Source: Calocera cornea HHB12733 (lineage: Eukaryota; Basidiomycota; Dacrymycetes; Dacrymycetales; Dacrymycetaceae). From it: a DNA stretch of 21,393 nt. The DNA lies in assembly GCA_001632435.1 (NCBI GenBank), contig KV424170.1, forward strand, positions 1 through 21,393, read 5' to 3'. Below the pieces are notes generated by a model that ran no database searches, was not told the origin of the DNA, and was given only the letters and a program-made list of their open reading frames with translations. Every line of letters starts with the position of its first letter. Within the stretch, counting starts at the first letter, position 1. This document shows positions 9,568 through 19,011 of the stretch, in pieces. The position numbers and the translations under genes are program-made.

Positions 9568-10742
9568 CTAGGGTGGTTCGGCAATACCAAACTCGTCTCC
9601 GCGAAACCAACCAGCACCCTTCGAGTAGCACAGCAGGAGAGTGAAAAAGTCTAAATGCAAAGTCCCAGTCGTGAAAGAAATGTGGCACGACTGATCTGAT
9701 CTGATACTCTGGAGATGCCTCTGGTGTGCTCGATCGGTCTCAGTCGATGTTAGCGACCAGATTAATGTTCCGATCAACGATCACGTTTTGTATGTAAATA
9801 TCGTTGTGCGCATGGTTGACCGAGGCTAGATTGGCGACCGCCAAGGATGTGGACAATCTGCGGCGTGATGTGAGAGTAGTCGAGGTCCGGGAACCTTCTG
9901 ACGTAGTTTTGAAGGGTACGGTTCGCAGCCCACTGAGATGGAGTATAAGCGTAGGAAAGCGTCCTCCCGTGGGAGCATACGCTTGGTGCGGGAGCCACAA
10001 TGGACGCAGGATGCTGGTCTATGTCAATAGCTTCCACACCAATAGTCGGTAGAAACAGAGTAAGAAGAAGCTGATCTTCGATACAGTGCACCCTCTTCTC
10101 TCCACTGTCGTAGACTAATCAACAGTTTCTTCCGGGTAGGAAGTGTTCAGGCCTTATGGTTCGATCAATTTTGACGGGGTCGTTTCGCAGTACACTTTCA
10201 AGGAAAGACGTTTGCATTGAATCTGCCATGGAGCGGGTGTATCGGAAGAAGATGAAGGTTATCGATCCTGTGGGACTCTTGCACCGAGCAGATATGGGAA
10301 ATTCTTGATGTCTAGTGGTGTTCACGTTGGTAGTCAGGTTGCCTTGTTGATCAGGCTTCTCCTACAAAGGCGTCAGAAGGAGACCCGTAAAGATTCCGAA
10401 AGTATTTCCTTTCCGCGTACTTGGAATGGGGAGAGAAACTCAATGCGCGTCTTGCCGAAACTGCTCCTTCGTTCTCCCGAGTTCTTCTGGCTCCTGCGCC
10501 AAATGCAGTTGACTGTGAGTGGCGCAGCTGCTGGATTGGTGGATAGATGTGCCTTCGGGTCTCATTGCAAAGCGCGGCGAGCAGGCTGGATGAGAACGAC
10601 AGGATATGAAACTGATCGGCCAAGAAAAAGGGTCGACAGCTCGGGAAAAGGCGCCGGTATGCGGCAGTAAACATTTCCCCTTTGTTCGTGCTTCAGCCCT
10701 GATAGCGTCACGGATGAGTTCAGACGTATGTTGGGACGGCAT
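9568..10742 (-). pseudogene. B2: dead copy of the B kinase-like gene
   Basis: Pieces in several frames line up with B1 from end to end. They include MPSQHTSELIRDAIRAEA (start near 10742, like exon 1 of D), EPEELGRTKEQFRQDA (near 10450-10495), FFRYTRSMADS, IEDQLLLTLFLPTIGVEA, FPDLDYSHITPQIV, HNDIYIQNVIVD and FHSPAVLLEGC...RGDEFGIAEPP. Lesions are a TGA at 10119-10121 after LPGRN, a frameshift near 9840-9848 before the catalytic loop, and a TGA at 9740-9742 replacing the Trp of the IDW metal motif. A further frameshift lies near 9595-9605, and the first-exon helix frame ends in TGA right after QDAH. The many independent breaks make a functional protein unlikely. The position downstream of A2 mirrors B1 behind A1. 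Confidence 0.85.
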
Positions 10743-11312
10743 GTACACATACTGGATATGAACGGAGCGACTGGATGGCCCAGGAAGCTCGCTGCCAGAG
10801 TCTTCCGTCGCTAGTGTCGTGTGGAGGGACATGAATTTAAGATGACTATCACTTAGCTGCCAGATCGTGACTCGCTGTGCCACGTGACTATGAGACACAA
10901 TTGGCACCACCCAGCTCGGTGATCTGGACGGCATTATGGTAGCACATACCATGGAGGATGTCATCGTAAGCCTGATACAGTGATACCGCCGTCGCAAGAT
11001 ACTTGGCGAGAAGCGGCTTTATCGCATCGAGCTAGAATGCATGTACACTTCAAGTCCAGGTATTTTGTCAAGGGTGGAGAAAACGCACGACAGCATGCTC
11101 ACCTCCATAAACCGCAACAACAGTAAACGCCGTGACGGATTCGCAATGAGAGGCGTGTTCTATGAGGACCCTGAACGCGCCGGAAATCGCAGGAAGCCGG
11201 CGGCGGGAACTCGCCCGATTCGGCGACGTGCGGCACCAATGGCAAGAGGACCCACGTCGCAGATGTAGGTTACGATTCATACTCGTTCATGAATGGGGCA
11301 CACTCTTGCAAG
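10743..11312. other. Region without a supported gene
   Basis: About 570 bases upstream of B2 on its strand. Open frames are present on both strands but are short, with no recognisable motif, no clear splice sites and no repeat that I could see. Confidence 0.4.
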
Positions 11313-12094
11313 ATGTACCCACCCTCTCGCTACTACTCAGTCGAAACTCCTGCATATGAGATGCCGAGTATCGATCTCACCACCCAGTTGTCTAACCCTG
11401 CGCTGATTGGGCACTGGTCTGCTAATCGGCGCAAGTCCCTGCCGGCGTTTGGGCGCCAAAAGCCCGCATTTCAATGTCGATTTCAGCAGATCCGACTGAT
11501 CTCAGCGATCCGGCACATTCGGCGCTCCCACATTACCTTACACTGACTATTACTTTGGTCTGCCTACATCTTTGAGTCTCGGATGCGGACTTGGTCTTCT
11601 ACAATGTCGCGTGCGGCTGACAGCTGCACTGGCTCGTCGACGGTCCTCAAGACTTCTTCTCCGGTCACCGATCCCGGTCCGCCAGCGCCATCTTTAGACT
11701 ATCTGGCTGTGGTTGTCGCATCTGTGCTGTTCTCAAGCCCCTATCGTACGCGAGCCTTCCGGAAGGGGTGACTGCGCTCTGGAAGTGCTGATGGCGGACC
11801 TGGTACCCCACAATACATACCACTGGAAGCCGCGCTACTTCCTCTTGGCGACCTGATATTCCCGGTCATATGAAGAGATTCCTGTGTTCTGGGTGTGACA
11901 CTTCTCGGAAGGTTTCTGGAAGGTGCTTCTCTCGAAAACGGCGATATCGAGCGACGGTGAAAGGGACCGGGACCGCGGAGTGTTCGCGTACGTACCTCGA
12001 CGTTGTTCTGCGTTTGACCGGCATTGAGTTCCTCAAAGGAAGGCCCCTTTCACAACTCAATGTCCTTCGACGTATCGCCGGACATCGCGCTTGA
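11313..12094 (+). pseudogene. Coding-like remnant, possibly a zinc-finger protein gene
   Basis: An ATG at 11313 opens MYPPSRYYSVETPAYEMPSI, followed by about 60 more residues of coding-like sequence to 11546. Other coding-like stretches follow on the same strand in changing frames: SADPTDLSDPAHSALPHY near 11487-11540, DYYFGLPTSLSLGCGLGLL near 11547-11605, and GGPGTPQYIPLEAALLPLGD near 11795-11855. A Cys pair then appears in MKRFLCSGCDTS at 11870-11905. The pattern suits a multi-exon fungal transcription-factor-like gene that has decayed, or one whose introns I cannot place. No intact finger is seen, and family membership is a guess. Confidence 0.3.
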
Positions 12095-12270
12095 TCAGTA
12101 ATCTCTTTCGCAAGTCACATTCCGCACCTGACCCTGCACCTGGTAGAGCGAGAGACAACTCCTGATTGTGTGAGAAGAGAATCACCTGTGTCCGGTCAGA
12201 CCCACCATTGTCCAGCATCTTTCTTTGGCATTATGTGCCACAGATATCCATGCCAGTCTAATGATTCCCT

Positions 12271-12320
12271 CTCATGGGATCATGGCTGGACTCGGCCGAG
12301 TCCAGCCTTGATCTCATGAT
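12271..12320. repeat. 50-base near-perfect palindrome
   Basis: The central 24 bases (12284-12307, GGCTGGACTCGG followed by its exact reverse complement) form a perfect palindrome with no loop. The match continues outward for 13 more bases on each side with three mismatches, giving 25-base arms centred between 12295 and 12296. It could form a cruciform in DNA or a stable hairpin in RNA, or bind a dimeric protein. No gene overlaps it. Confidence 0.85.
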
Positions 12321-12379
12321 CTGCTGCTTTTGCTGTCTCTCTGGATGAATCACCGGCAGCAGCAGCATTTACATCCTCT

Positions 12380-12480
12380 GAATCAATTCCTTGTCCTTAT
12401 TAGTAATAATTCATTAATACAATTGCGTTGATATCGATGTAATTCATTGTTATTCATGATTATCCAAATGGTCTATTAGT
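12380..12480. other. AT-rich island
   Basis: About 100 bases rich in A and T (repeated ATTCATT, TTATTAGTAATAATTC) stand out from the GC-rich surroundings. This could be a nucleosome-free or replication-start-like stretch or an old insertion. There is no coding potential. Confidence 0.3.
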
Positions 12481-14894
12481 CCCAATGAACATCAAAGCTA
12501 GTGCGATTCAGGAAGCGCATCCTAGTCATGCTGAGCCAATGTTGCGAAGCGCTTCTCCCCTTATCAGAGCCATATCATCAGCCCCTTGCTTCTCTTATGC
12601 GCTCCCACGTAAACGTGCAAGAAGCAGCAGTGAGGTCTAATTGACTTGCCTCGAGAACGATGCTTCAGCTTGACCCTGTCACAGCACATCAGCTGACGTT
12701 ACGTCTTCCCGATGTTTCGGGTCTGCATGCGGTCTCATTCCGCAGACCCTGGGGGCAGCCGGCGTCGTCCAGTCCCTGTCCCGGCCGGCGTGCGGTGCTG
12801 TCACGAGGGCCGAGGACGGAGGACGGAGGAAGCGCGAGGAGCGAAGGGTACGGAGCGGGAGGGAAGGGGGACGGGCAGGCTATCTGGTGTAAACTACGAT
12901 AAAGCGAGAGAGCGCAGGGAGCTGCAGCTTCCGGAACGCATGCAGAGCAGAGGCAGGCGCAGGCGCAACCCGACGTCCGTGGCGGAGGCTCGAGCTGTCA
13001 GGCGCGTTCGCCTTCTCACGGTCAGGTCACGGTCCAACGTGCTAGTGCGGCCGATAGCAGATGTGCGAAGCGCGGGCAGGTGAAAGTCCGTGTGTGGTGT
13101 GCTGCTCGTTGTGCGAAGCGCGAAACTGTGTCGTGACACACCGCGGTCACGTCGTACATGATAGTTTCCTGTAGACAGCAGCAGACAGCAGTGCAATTAG
13201 GTTGGCACTAGCGTCAAACGGCGCTGATACGTTTCTAGGAAGCGGCCTCCACCGACTCGATACCGGTGCTCGAGCTGACAATGCGATCGTATACCCCATA
13301 CCGCACAGCCCACACCGCACACCGCTGCAGTCAGTGGTCCCGTTCCTACGGTAGGGCGATACCTCCTCGGATGGCCCGATACGATACGGCGGCGCACGTC
13401 CAGGCCCTGCCCGTCCTTTGTGCACGTCGCCAACGTGTTTTGGGCTATTCATTCGCCCTCGTCTCATCGGTGCGGACTGTACCCTATCGAATCCTATGCC
13501 TGGGGATGCTTATGCTTATCCCAGCGGCACATGGTGCGCCGAGGAGCTTAATTGCGGAAAACAAATAAGACCCTGGGGAGAGTCGGGTGCACTGGAATGC
13601 TGTGGGAAGGGATGGAATGCGAGGGGAAAGAGGGCGACGGGAGGGGATGGGTGACAGGATGAGGCCATGGCCGATGTCTCGCTGCGATGTGCGACGCCGC
13701 GCCGAAGCGACGAGGGAGCGGGGCCGGGAAGCGAGTCAGCACCGGCGATGCTGGAAGCGGCCGGGGGCGGCGCGGCGGTGCTGCTGCTGCTTGGAGACAG
13801 GTGCTTAGTACGCCGGGACCGGGAGGCCGGCGTTTCGGAGACGCGCGATCGTGAGCGGGGAATGTGATGCGCGACGGGGATTGGACTGGCGGGCGAGAGA
13901 TAGCGGCGGCGGCGGCTTTTCGCAGGGTCGGTGACGCGCAGAAGGCATCGTATCGGTAACTTATTGCGAGGTTGAATTTTCTGTCACTGTGGTGGGTGGT
14001 CGGGCGTGTGAAGACGGGCTAGCGAGACCAGACCAGGAAGCGCGGCAATGATTGCGAGGTCCGATGCTAAAATTTACAGCGGACTGGAGAAGTGTGCGAT
14101 TACGAGAGGGCGGGCTGCAGTTCGGTACGGTACAGTATGGAGGAGGGCCTCGTTGTCTGGTGTCTTCTGGTGTTCGGGGTGTTCATGATTGTGGGCTGTA
14201 TGTCTAATCTGGATGTGCTGGCCCTGCCCTTGTGGGCGGAAGGAGGGAAGTGTGGCGAATTTAATGGGCGGGCGATGGACAGCAAAGCACCGAGAGCGGG
14301 AGGGCGGCAAAGGGCGGCCAAGGGCGCGGGAGCACAAGGTGGAATGAGAAGGCGCGAAGGAGAAGGGACGCCCGACTCGGAGGGTTTCATACGCTCCTCC
14401 CTCTCCCCAGGGACTACTGCAGCGCCGCCTCGAGGCGCCTGCTCGCCTCGCTCTCCCCACCGGCGAGTCTGTTGCCTCCAACCCTCGCCACCCACTCCGG
14501 AAAATGGACAGCAGAGTCTCGCCATCGCGTTATTTGGCCAAGCGGGCGACAAGGGGGACAATGGGGGGACGCTTAGGGCCGTGAGTGTGCGGTGGTCTGG
14601 CTCGCCCGGCGGTGTGTGGTCTGGGATGCGATGCGGTGGGCCCGGGGGGAAGCGATAGGATAGGATAGGCCAGGGGCCGGCCGGGCGAGGGCTCTAGACC
14701 CCCCCCGTGGTCCCTGCCGGCCGTGTGCGCTGCACCGTGCTCGCACTCCTTCCTCCTTCGGCCAAATGCAGCACAAATCCCAGCCCGGCCCTGGGCACCC
14801 CCGCCTCCCGCCTTCCCCCTGGCCCGTCTTCTCTTTCACCACACACCATCATCCTTCCTGCTTCTCCCCCGGCTTCTCCTCCCCTGCCGGAGGG
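12481..14894. other. GC-rich low-complexity DNA upstream of the FKBP gene
   Basis: About 2.4 kb without a supported gene. Several open frames appear on both strands, but they are Arg/Gly/Pro/Ser-rich, overlap each other and follow simple purine- or pyrimidine-rich runs, as expected by chance in GC-rich DNA. The 12-base word GTGCGAAGCGCG occurs twice (near 13063 and 13109). G-rich runs at about 14553-14575 and 14638-14650 could form secondary structure. Confidence 0.4.
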
Positions 14895-14902
14895 TATATA
14901 AA
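14895..14902 (+). promoter_or_regulatory. TATA box of the FKBP gene
   Basis: TATATAAA lies just after a long pyrimidine-rich stretch, the usual layout of a well-expressed fungal promoter. A start of transcription about 30 bases downstream would exclude the ATG at 14924 and favour the ATG at 15092 as the translation start. Confidence 0.7.
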
Positions 14903-15058
14903 GCGGGCTAATTCAACTCGGACATGGCGGCCACCCTCCCCCGCCCCCCCGCGCGCTCTAACGCCTCCGGACAACCGTATTCCCATAACCACATATCAAC
15001 CCACGACGTTACCCCCCGCTCCGGCCCCCACCCCGACTCCCACTCCCACTCCCAGCCC

Positions 15059-15080
15059 CACCACCACCACCACCACCACC
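15059..15080 (+). repeat. CAC microsatellite
   Basis: About seven CAC units lie in the probable 5' leader of the FKBP gene. If translation began at 14924 they would encode a run of seven His in frame with the protein. As leader sequence they are length-variable simple repeats. Confidence 0.8.
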
Positions 15081-15091
15081 AAGAACAAGCG

Positions 15092-15697
15092 ATGGCCGCC
15101 CAGCAGCCGCAGGTGTCCATACAGCTGACCCGCCCAGGAGACGGGATCGTGCGTCCCTCCTCTCCTCTTCCTGCCTCCCACTCACCGCAGAGCAGAACCG
15201 CGCCCGAGTCCGTGGTGGTACGCTCTCTTCGCCCATATCGCACGCATACAGGTAGCTGACGGCGAGCAGATGTCATCCTTATCAATTACACGGCCACCCT
15301 CGCGGACGGCACGGTCGTCGACGCGACTCTCGATCGGGGGAAGCCGTACAGGCTCGAGTACGGCCAGGGGGACGCGATCAACGGGCTTGACTGGGGTGCG
15401 CTCTCCCGCTCCTGCCCCTGCCTGTGCCCCTGCTAATGCGGCTACGGTGTGCGTTCTGCAGCGATGGGCCGGCCAGCCATGTCCCTCGGCGCCCGCGCGA
15501 AAGTGACCATCCCCTCGTGCTACGTGCGTGCTCCCTCAACCCCGTGCACTCTCCTGGCGGGCACTGACGTACACCAGGCATACGGCAAGCGCGGCTGGCC
15601 GCCCATGATCCCCGGCGACGCCACGCTCTACTTTGACGTCGAGGTCGTCGGCGTCGGGCACAAGTTCTTCAAGTCCAACTGGTACGACAAGGCCTAA
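15092..15697 (+). CDS. FKBP-type peptidyl-prolyl cis-trans isomerase
   Basis: Small FKBP of about 128 residues, expected to be cytosolic or nuclear, catalysing cis-trans isomerisation of Xaa-Pro bonds. Exons: 15092-15148, 15196-15217, 15270-15395, 15462-15523, 15578-15697. Introns are 47, 52, 66 and 54 bases; donors are GTGCGT, GTACGC, GTGCGC and GTGCGT. The acceptor of exon 2 could also be at 15190 or 15192; 15195 keeps the frame and the best fold. Family marks: LTRPGDG at the N-terminus, VILINYTATLADGTVVD, SLGARAKVTIPSCYAYG and MIPGDATLYFDVEVV. Against human FKBP12, the Tyr26, Asp37, Tyr82 and Phe99 equivalents are kept. Phe36 becomes Val and Phe46 becomes Tyr. The Trp59 position reads Leu, with a Trp two residues later. 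A short tail, GHKFFKSNWYDKA, is added. Translation from 14924 would add a 56-residue Pro/His-rich extension. Confidence 0.88.
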
Positions 15698-16300
15698 CCC
15701 CCCATCGCCCATCGCCCATCACCCTGCCCTCCATCGCTACCCGGCTCCTCACCTCTCGCCCATACCCCCCGGCACCTGTATCCCTGGACGTCACCCGTCC
15801 CCGGCCCAGCAGCCGCACGCCCATCCCATCCCGGTTCCGGCTCCTCCCCGGACGCACATCTCTTACCATCTCAACATGGATAACCCCCGGTCTCTTGATT
15901 CTCCCACACCCTCACCCTCACCCTTACGCACGCCCGCCCACCCACCAGCGCACCATACACCAACCATACCCTTACCCACCTGCACCCTGCACCCCTGCAC
16001 CCCTGCAACCTGTTGTACCCCCTCTGCTCTGCTGTACCCCCTTGTACCCTTAGCCTGCACCGCCAGCACCCGCACCAGCAATGTATCACCTCACCCCACC
16101 GCCCACCCCTCTTCCAAAAGCTGGTAACTCGACTCCGGCAATGACGAATTCCCGATCAAATCAAGTAGCAATAGCAATAGTCTGTCTCTCTTCTCTCTCT
16201 CCTCTGTCTCTCTCCCTGCGGCTCTTCATGTCCTGGTTCTCGTTCTGGTTCTCATTCGTGTCACCCCGACTCGCGGTTCTCGAGTAGCAAAAGTACAAAG
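15698..16300 (+). other. C-rich 3' flank of the FKBP gene
   Basis: Dense C- and CCA-rich sequence, including three CGCCCAT-type tandem units just after the stop and many CACC and ACCC words. A CT-rich stretch follows near 16185-16215, and then repeats of a GTTCTC(G/A)TT type near 16235-16256. The open frames here come from biased composition. The region probably holds the 3' untranslated part of the FKBP transcript. Confidence 0.5.
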
Positions 16301-16645
16301 ATCATCTGAAATCCCATTACCCGTGTGCTCTCCCAATGCTCAGCGTGCTCCCACCCCAGCATTCACGCGTCCCCTTCCCCAAAGCTCAGCCTGCTTCCCA
16401 CGTCCATCCGCTTGCAAAGCACCTGAAAATTTCAGGCCGACATTTCACGCACCCGTACAGCACCGTACAGCACGCACGGGCGCCCTGCGCCCTGTGCCCT
16501 GCGGTGCCCCCTCGGGGCAAGCCAAATCGCGCGCGCGTGCATGACGCAAGGAATACCCGCACCCCTGGGCCAGCACAGGCATTTCGAGCGCCTCGCTCAA
16601 ATTCTGTCCGTTGATGACTGATCTCACTGGACGAAGATGGGAAAT

Positions 16646-16670
16646 GAGAACTGGGAACTGGGAACTGGGA
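16646..16670 (+). repeat. Short tandem repeat
   Basis: A 7-base unit (GGGAACT, first copy GAGAACT) is repeated about three and a half times. It is simple and local, with no link to a gene. Confidence 0.75.
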
Positions 16671-17290
16671 CGCGCTGAGGCCCAAGGGGTGCCAGAGGCC
16701 GAGGAGTCGCTCCTGGGAAGCTTGGGCAAGCAGCCTGGCGGGCGCGGCTCAATGTTCCACACACACACTAGTACATGCTGCTTCCCCCCCCACGTCCGTC
16801 AGAAGCAAAGTTCTGCGCTGCGCGGGTGAGCTGAGCTGCGTGTCCCGCGGTCGGACAGCGCGCTCGCAACAACCCGGGCCTGGAAGGTCGCGGCCGCGCG
16901 CACGCCTCGCGCTGGGCTGAGGACCGGTCTGTGGCTAGCCTACTGGCCTGGAATCATGCCTTGAGCGCAAGGGGCTGGGAAAGCCAGAGGTTGCAATTGG
17001 CAGGGGGTGAGCCGGCCGGATCCCGCCCGGTTGTTGCCGGCTAGGGTGGGAAGAGGCGAGCCTGAAGAGGGATGAAGGAACAGGGATGAAGGAAGAGGGA
17101 GGGAGGCCAAGCGTGCGAGGAGGACGCGGCCGAGGGTGAGGGTGAAGGATCAGCATGTTGCAGAACTGGCGAAGACAGGCAAGACTCAATGGCGGGTACT
17201 GTATGGCCAATGCCGTTGATCATCCACCGAACCCGATTCGCGCGCTGGCAGAGGTCCGCCCACCTCGCAGTACATGGGAGCAAGCAGGAA

Positions 17291-17485
17291 TGCTGGGCAC
17301 AATGGGTTGAGGACAAGCGACTCGGGAATGGCCGATTTGGAGCAGAGGACGCAGGCCGGGACGAGGGCCGACGCTGGCGGAACAGCGCCTCCCACCGCGT
17401 CGGTACAATGGCTAGCCATGCCGCGGCCCTGTGGGGACGGATACGATGGGTAAGGCAGGTCATCCATTCGCGAGGAACACCCATA
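17291..17485 (-). repeat. Dispersed repeat, copy 2 (inverted)
   Basis: The reverse complement of this stretch matches 5744-5928 along most of its length, best around TCGTCCCGGCCTGCGTCC and CTGCTCCAAATCGGCCATTC. The two copies lie in opposite orientation about 11.5 kb apart and bracket the second cassette and the FKBP gene. Confidence 0.6.
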
Positions 17486-18467
17486 AAGCAGGGCCGATGA
17501 GATCGCAATTGAGATTGGATACGATGGCCTTATCGGTTATCTGAAGTTGTAGTCCGGGAAATGCCAGAGGGTACGGGAAGTAAAGGTTGCGCGAGAAGAG
17601 CAGCAGTTGGCGTGGACGGTCTCACGCGATTCGCGTATATAATACCGGGTCGCGAGCCGGGACACCCGGTAAGTGTATCAGCAGCAGTGGTGCAATATCC
17701 GGGTTGACGGTCGCGCAGTAGTGAACGAAAGGTATTAGATCAACACGTTTTCAATTCGGTGGATGGGGATGGTGTGATGAATAGAAGCAGGGGCTGAGAG
17801 CGTCAGTGCGGGAACGCGCTCGGCGGTGAGCCGGTGACAGGAACGGTTTTGCACGCGTTCGACCCGCGGTCAGCACCCAACCAAGAGCAGCCGGCGTCGC
17901 CTCCCCTTCCCGGAGCCCAATGCGATCAAGTGTCCCAATTGGGTGGTCTGCATTCATGGTATGCATTGCTCCAACAACGCCCGCACAATGCAGCTGTGAC
18001 TCGACTTGCACCGTGTCCTGGCTGACCCGGTATGCCACCGACCACAAAGGGAGACGTCCGTTCGATAGTGGAATGGACTGTTCAGCTATAGGACGATCAC
18101 CGAGATCATCGAGGCACAATATGATGAGAGGAGGGCGATGATCCGGCGATGATCAGAACTGACTGGATTGAGTGGATGTCCGCGTGCGTCCCTCCTGTTG
18201 CTCGTACGGAGTACTGTGCTGACTGTATGCATGCAGTGTTCAACACAACTCATCGCTCAACCAGGCCATTTCGAACAATTACAAGCACGTACAGCCTAAG
18301 AAGTCGGACAACAAGCACCGGGTCCGTTACTAATATGGACGGTGCTTTGCGTGGGGCTCCTCCTCTCTGCTCGCACTTCCCTAAGCACCGAGCGGGAGCT
18401 CCGAACCCGCACATCGGCCGGCAGTAACAGCCAATCCTACTATACAACTCTTGAGACTCTTCCCCCC

Positions 18468-18953
18468 ATGGGCACACATCAACTCTCGGGCAGGCTCACT
18501 CAGCGCCTCGCGAAGCGCGGCCAGGAGGGCACCTTGGATGAGGTCCGACAGGCGCATACAGGCGGAGCAAATCGGGGCGATGACACCCCGTCGATATTGC
18601 TTGATGCACTGAACCAACGACTCTACTGGCATTGCTCCTGCTGCTTTCCTGTCCGACGCCGAAGCTCTCTTTTTGGTCGTTTGAGGAAGCTTTCGATTGT
18701 CTCTGAAGCAGGCCGATGCTGGGCGCCTATTCTGCAAATCGGACAGAATCAAGCGACCATTGAAACCGAGCTTCCGGGAATTGCGCTCGAGAGCTTGCTC
18801 TCATTGCGGAAGATAGCCAGAGCTTATCTTCCCTATCTCCGAGCGTATCGTGATGACACTTCAATTACACGTGCATTCGGAAAAGCTGGCTCAGGGGTAT
18901 TGAAGCATGAGGGCACAAAGGGGGGAAATTGCCGCCGCACCCTGCCATTTTAA
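18468..18953 (+). CDS. Uncharacterised open frame
   Basis: From the ATG at 18468 (MGTHQLSGRLTQRLAKRGQE) a frame of 161 residues runs to 18953. It has amphipathic, helix-like stretches such as LPGIALESLLSLRKIARAYL. It ends 58 bases before the start of D. The opposite strand is also open over 18381-18752 and reads equally helix-like (LLAALREALSEPARELM), so the true coding strand is uncertain. I recognise no family on either strand. Confidence 0.25.
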   Translation: MGTHQLSGRLTQRLAKRGQEGTLDEVRQAHTGGANRGDDTPSILLDALNQRLYWHCSCCFPVRRRSSLFGRLRKLSIVSEAGRCWAPILQIGQNQATIETELPGIALESLLSLRKIARAYLPYLRAYRDDTSITRAFGKAGSGVLKHEGTKGGNCRRTLPF

Positions 18954-19011
18954 CACCAAACCGTTTCCTACGCTGGCCCTCCTTGCACACAAACGTCTCT
19001 AATTTTCCCGC

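Larger units (their letters stand above)
16301..18467. other. Region without a supported gene
   Basis: About 2.2 kb of mixed, often GC- and GA-rich DNA with overlapping short open frames on both strands and no recognisable domain. It contains the short tandem repeat at 16646-16670 and the second copy of the dispersed repeat at 17291-17485. A TATATAATA sequence at about 17636-17644 could be a TATA box, but no convincing downstream gene follows. Confidence 0.4.

Noticed and set aside
14092..14658. + strand open frame of 188 codons and an opposing - strand frame of 153 codons
   Set aside because: Both follow GC- and purine-rich composition, overlap each other and lack any domain or splice support.
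15633..16127. + strand Pro/His/Thr-rich open frame
   Set aside because: It overlaps the last FKBP exon in another frame and comes from C-rich 3' flanking repeats.
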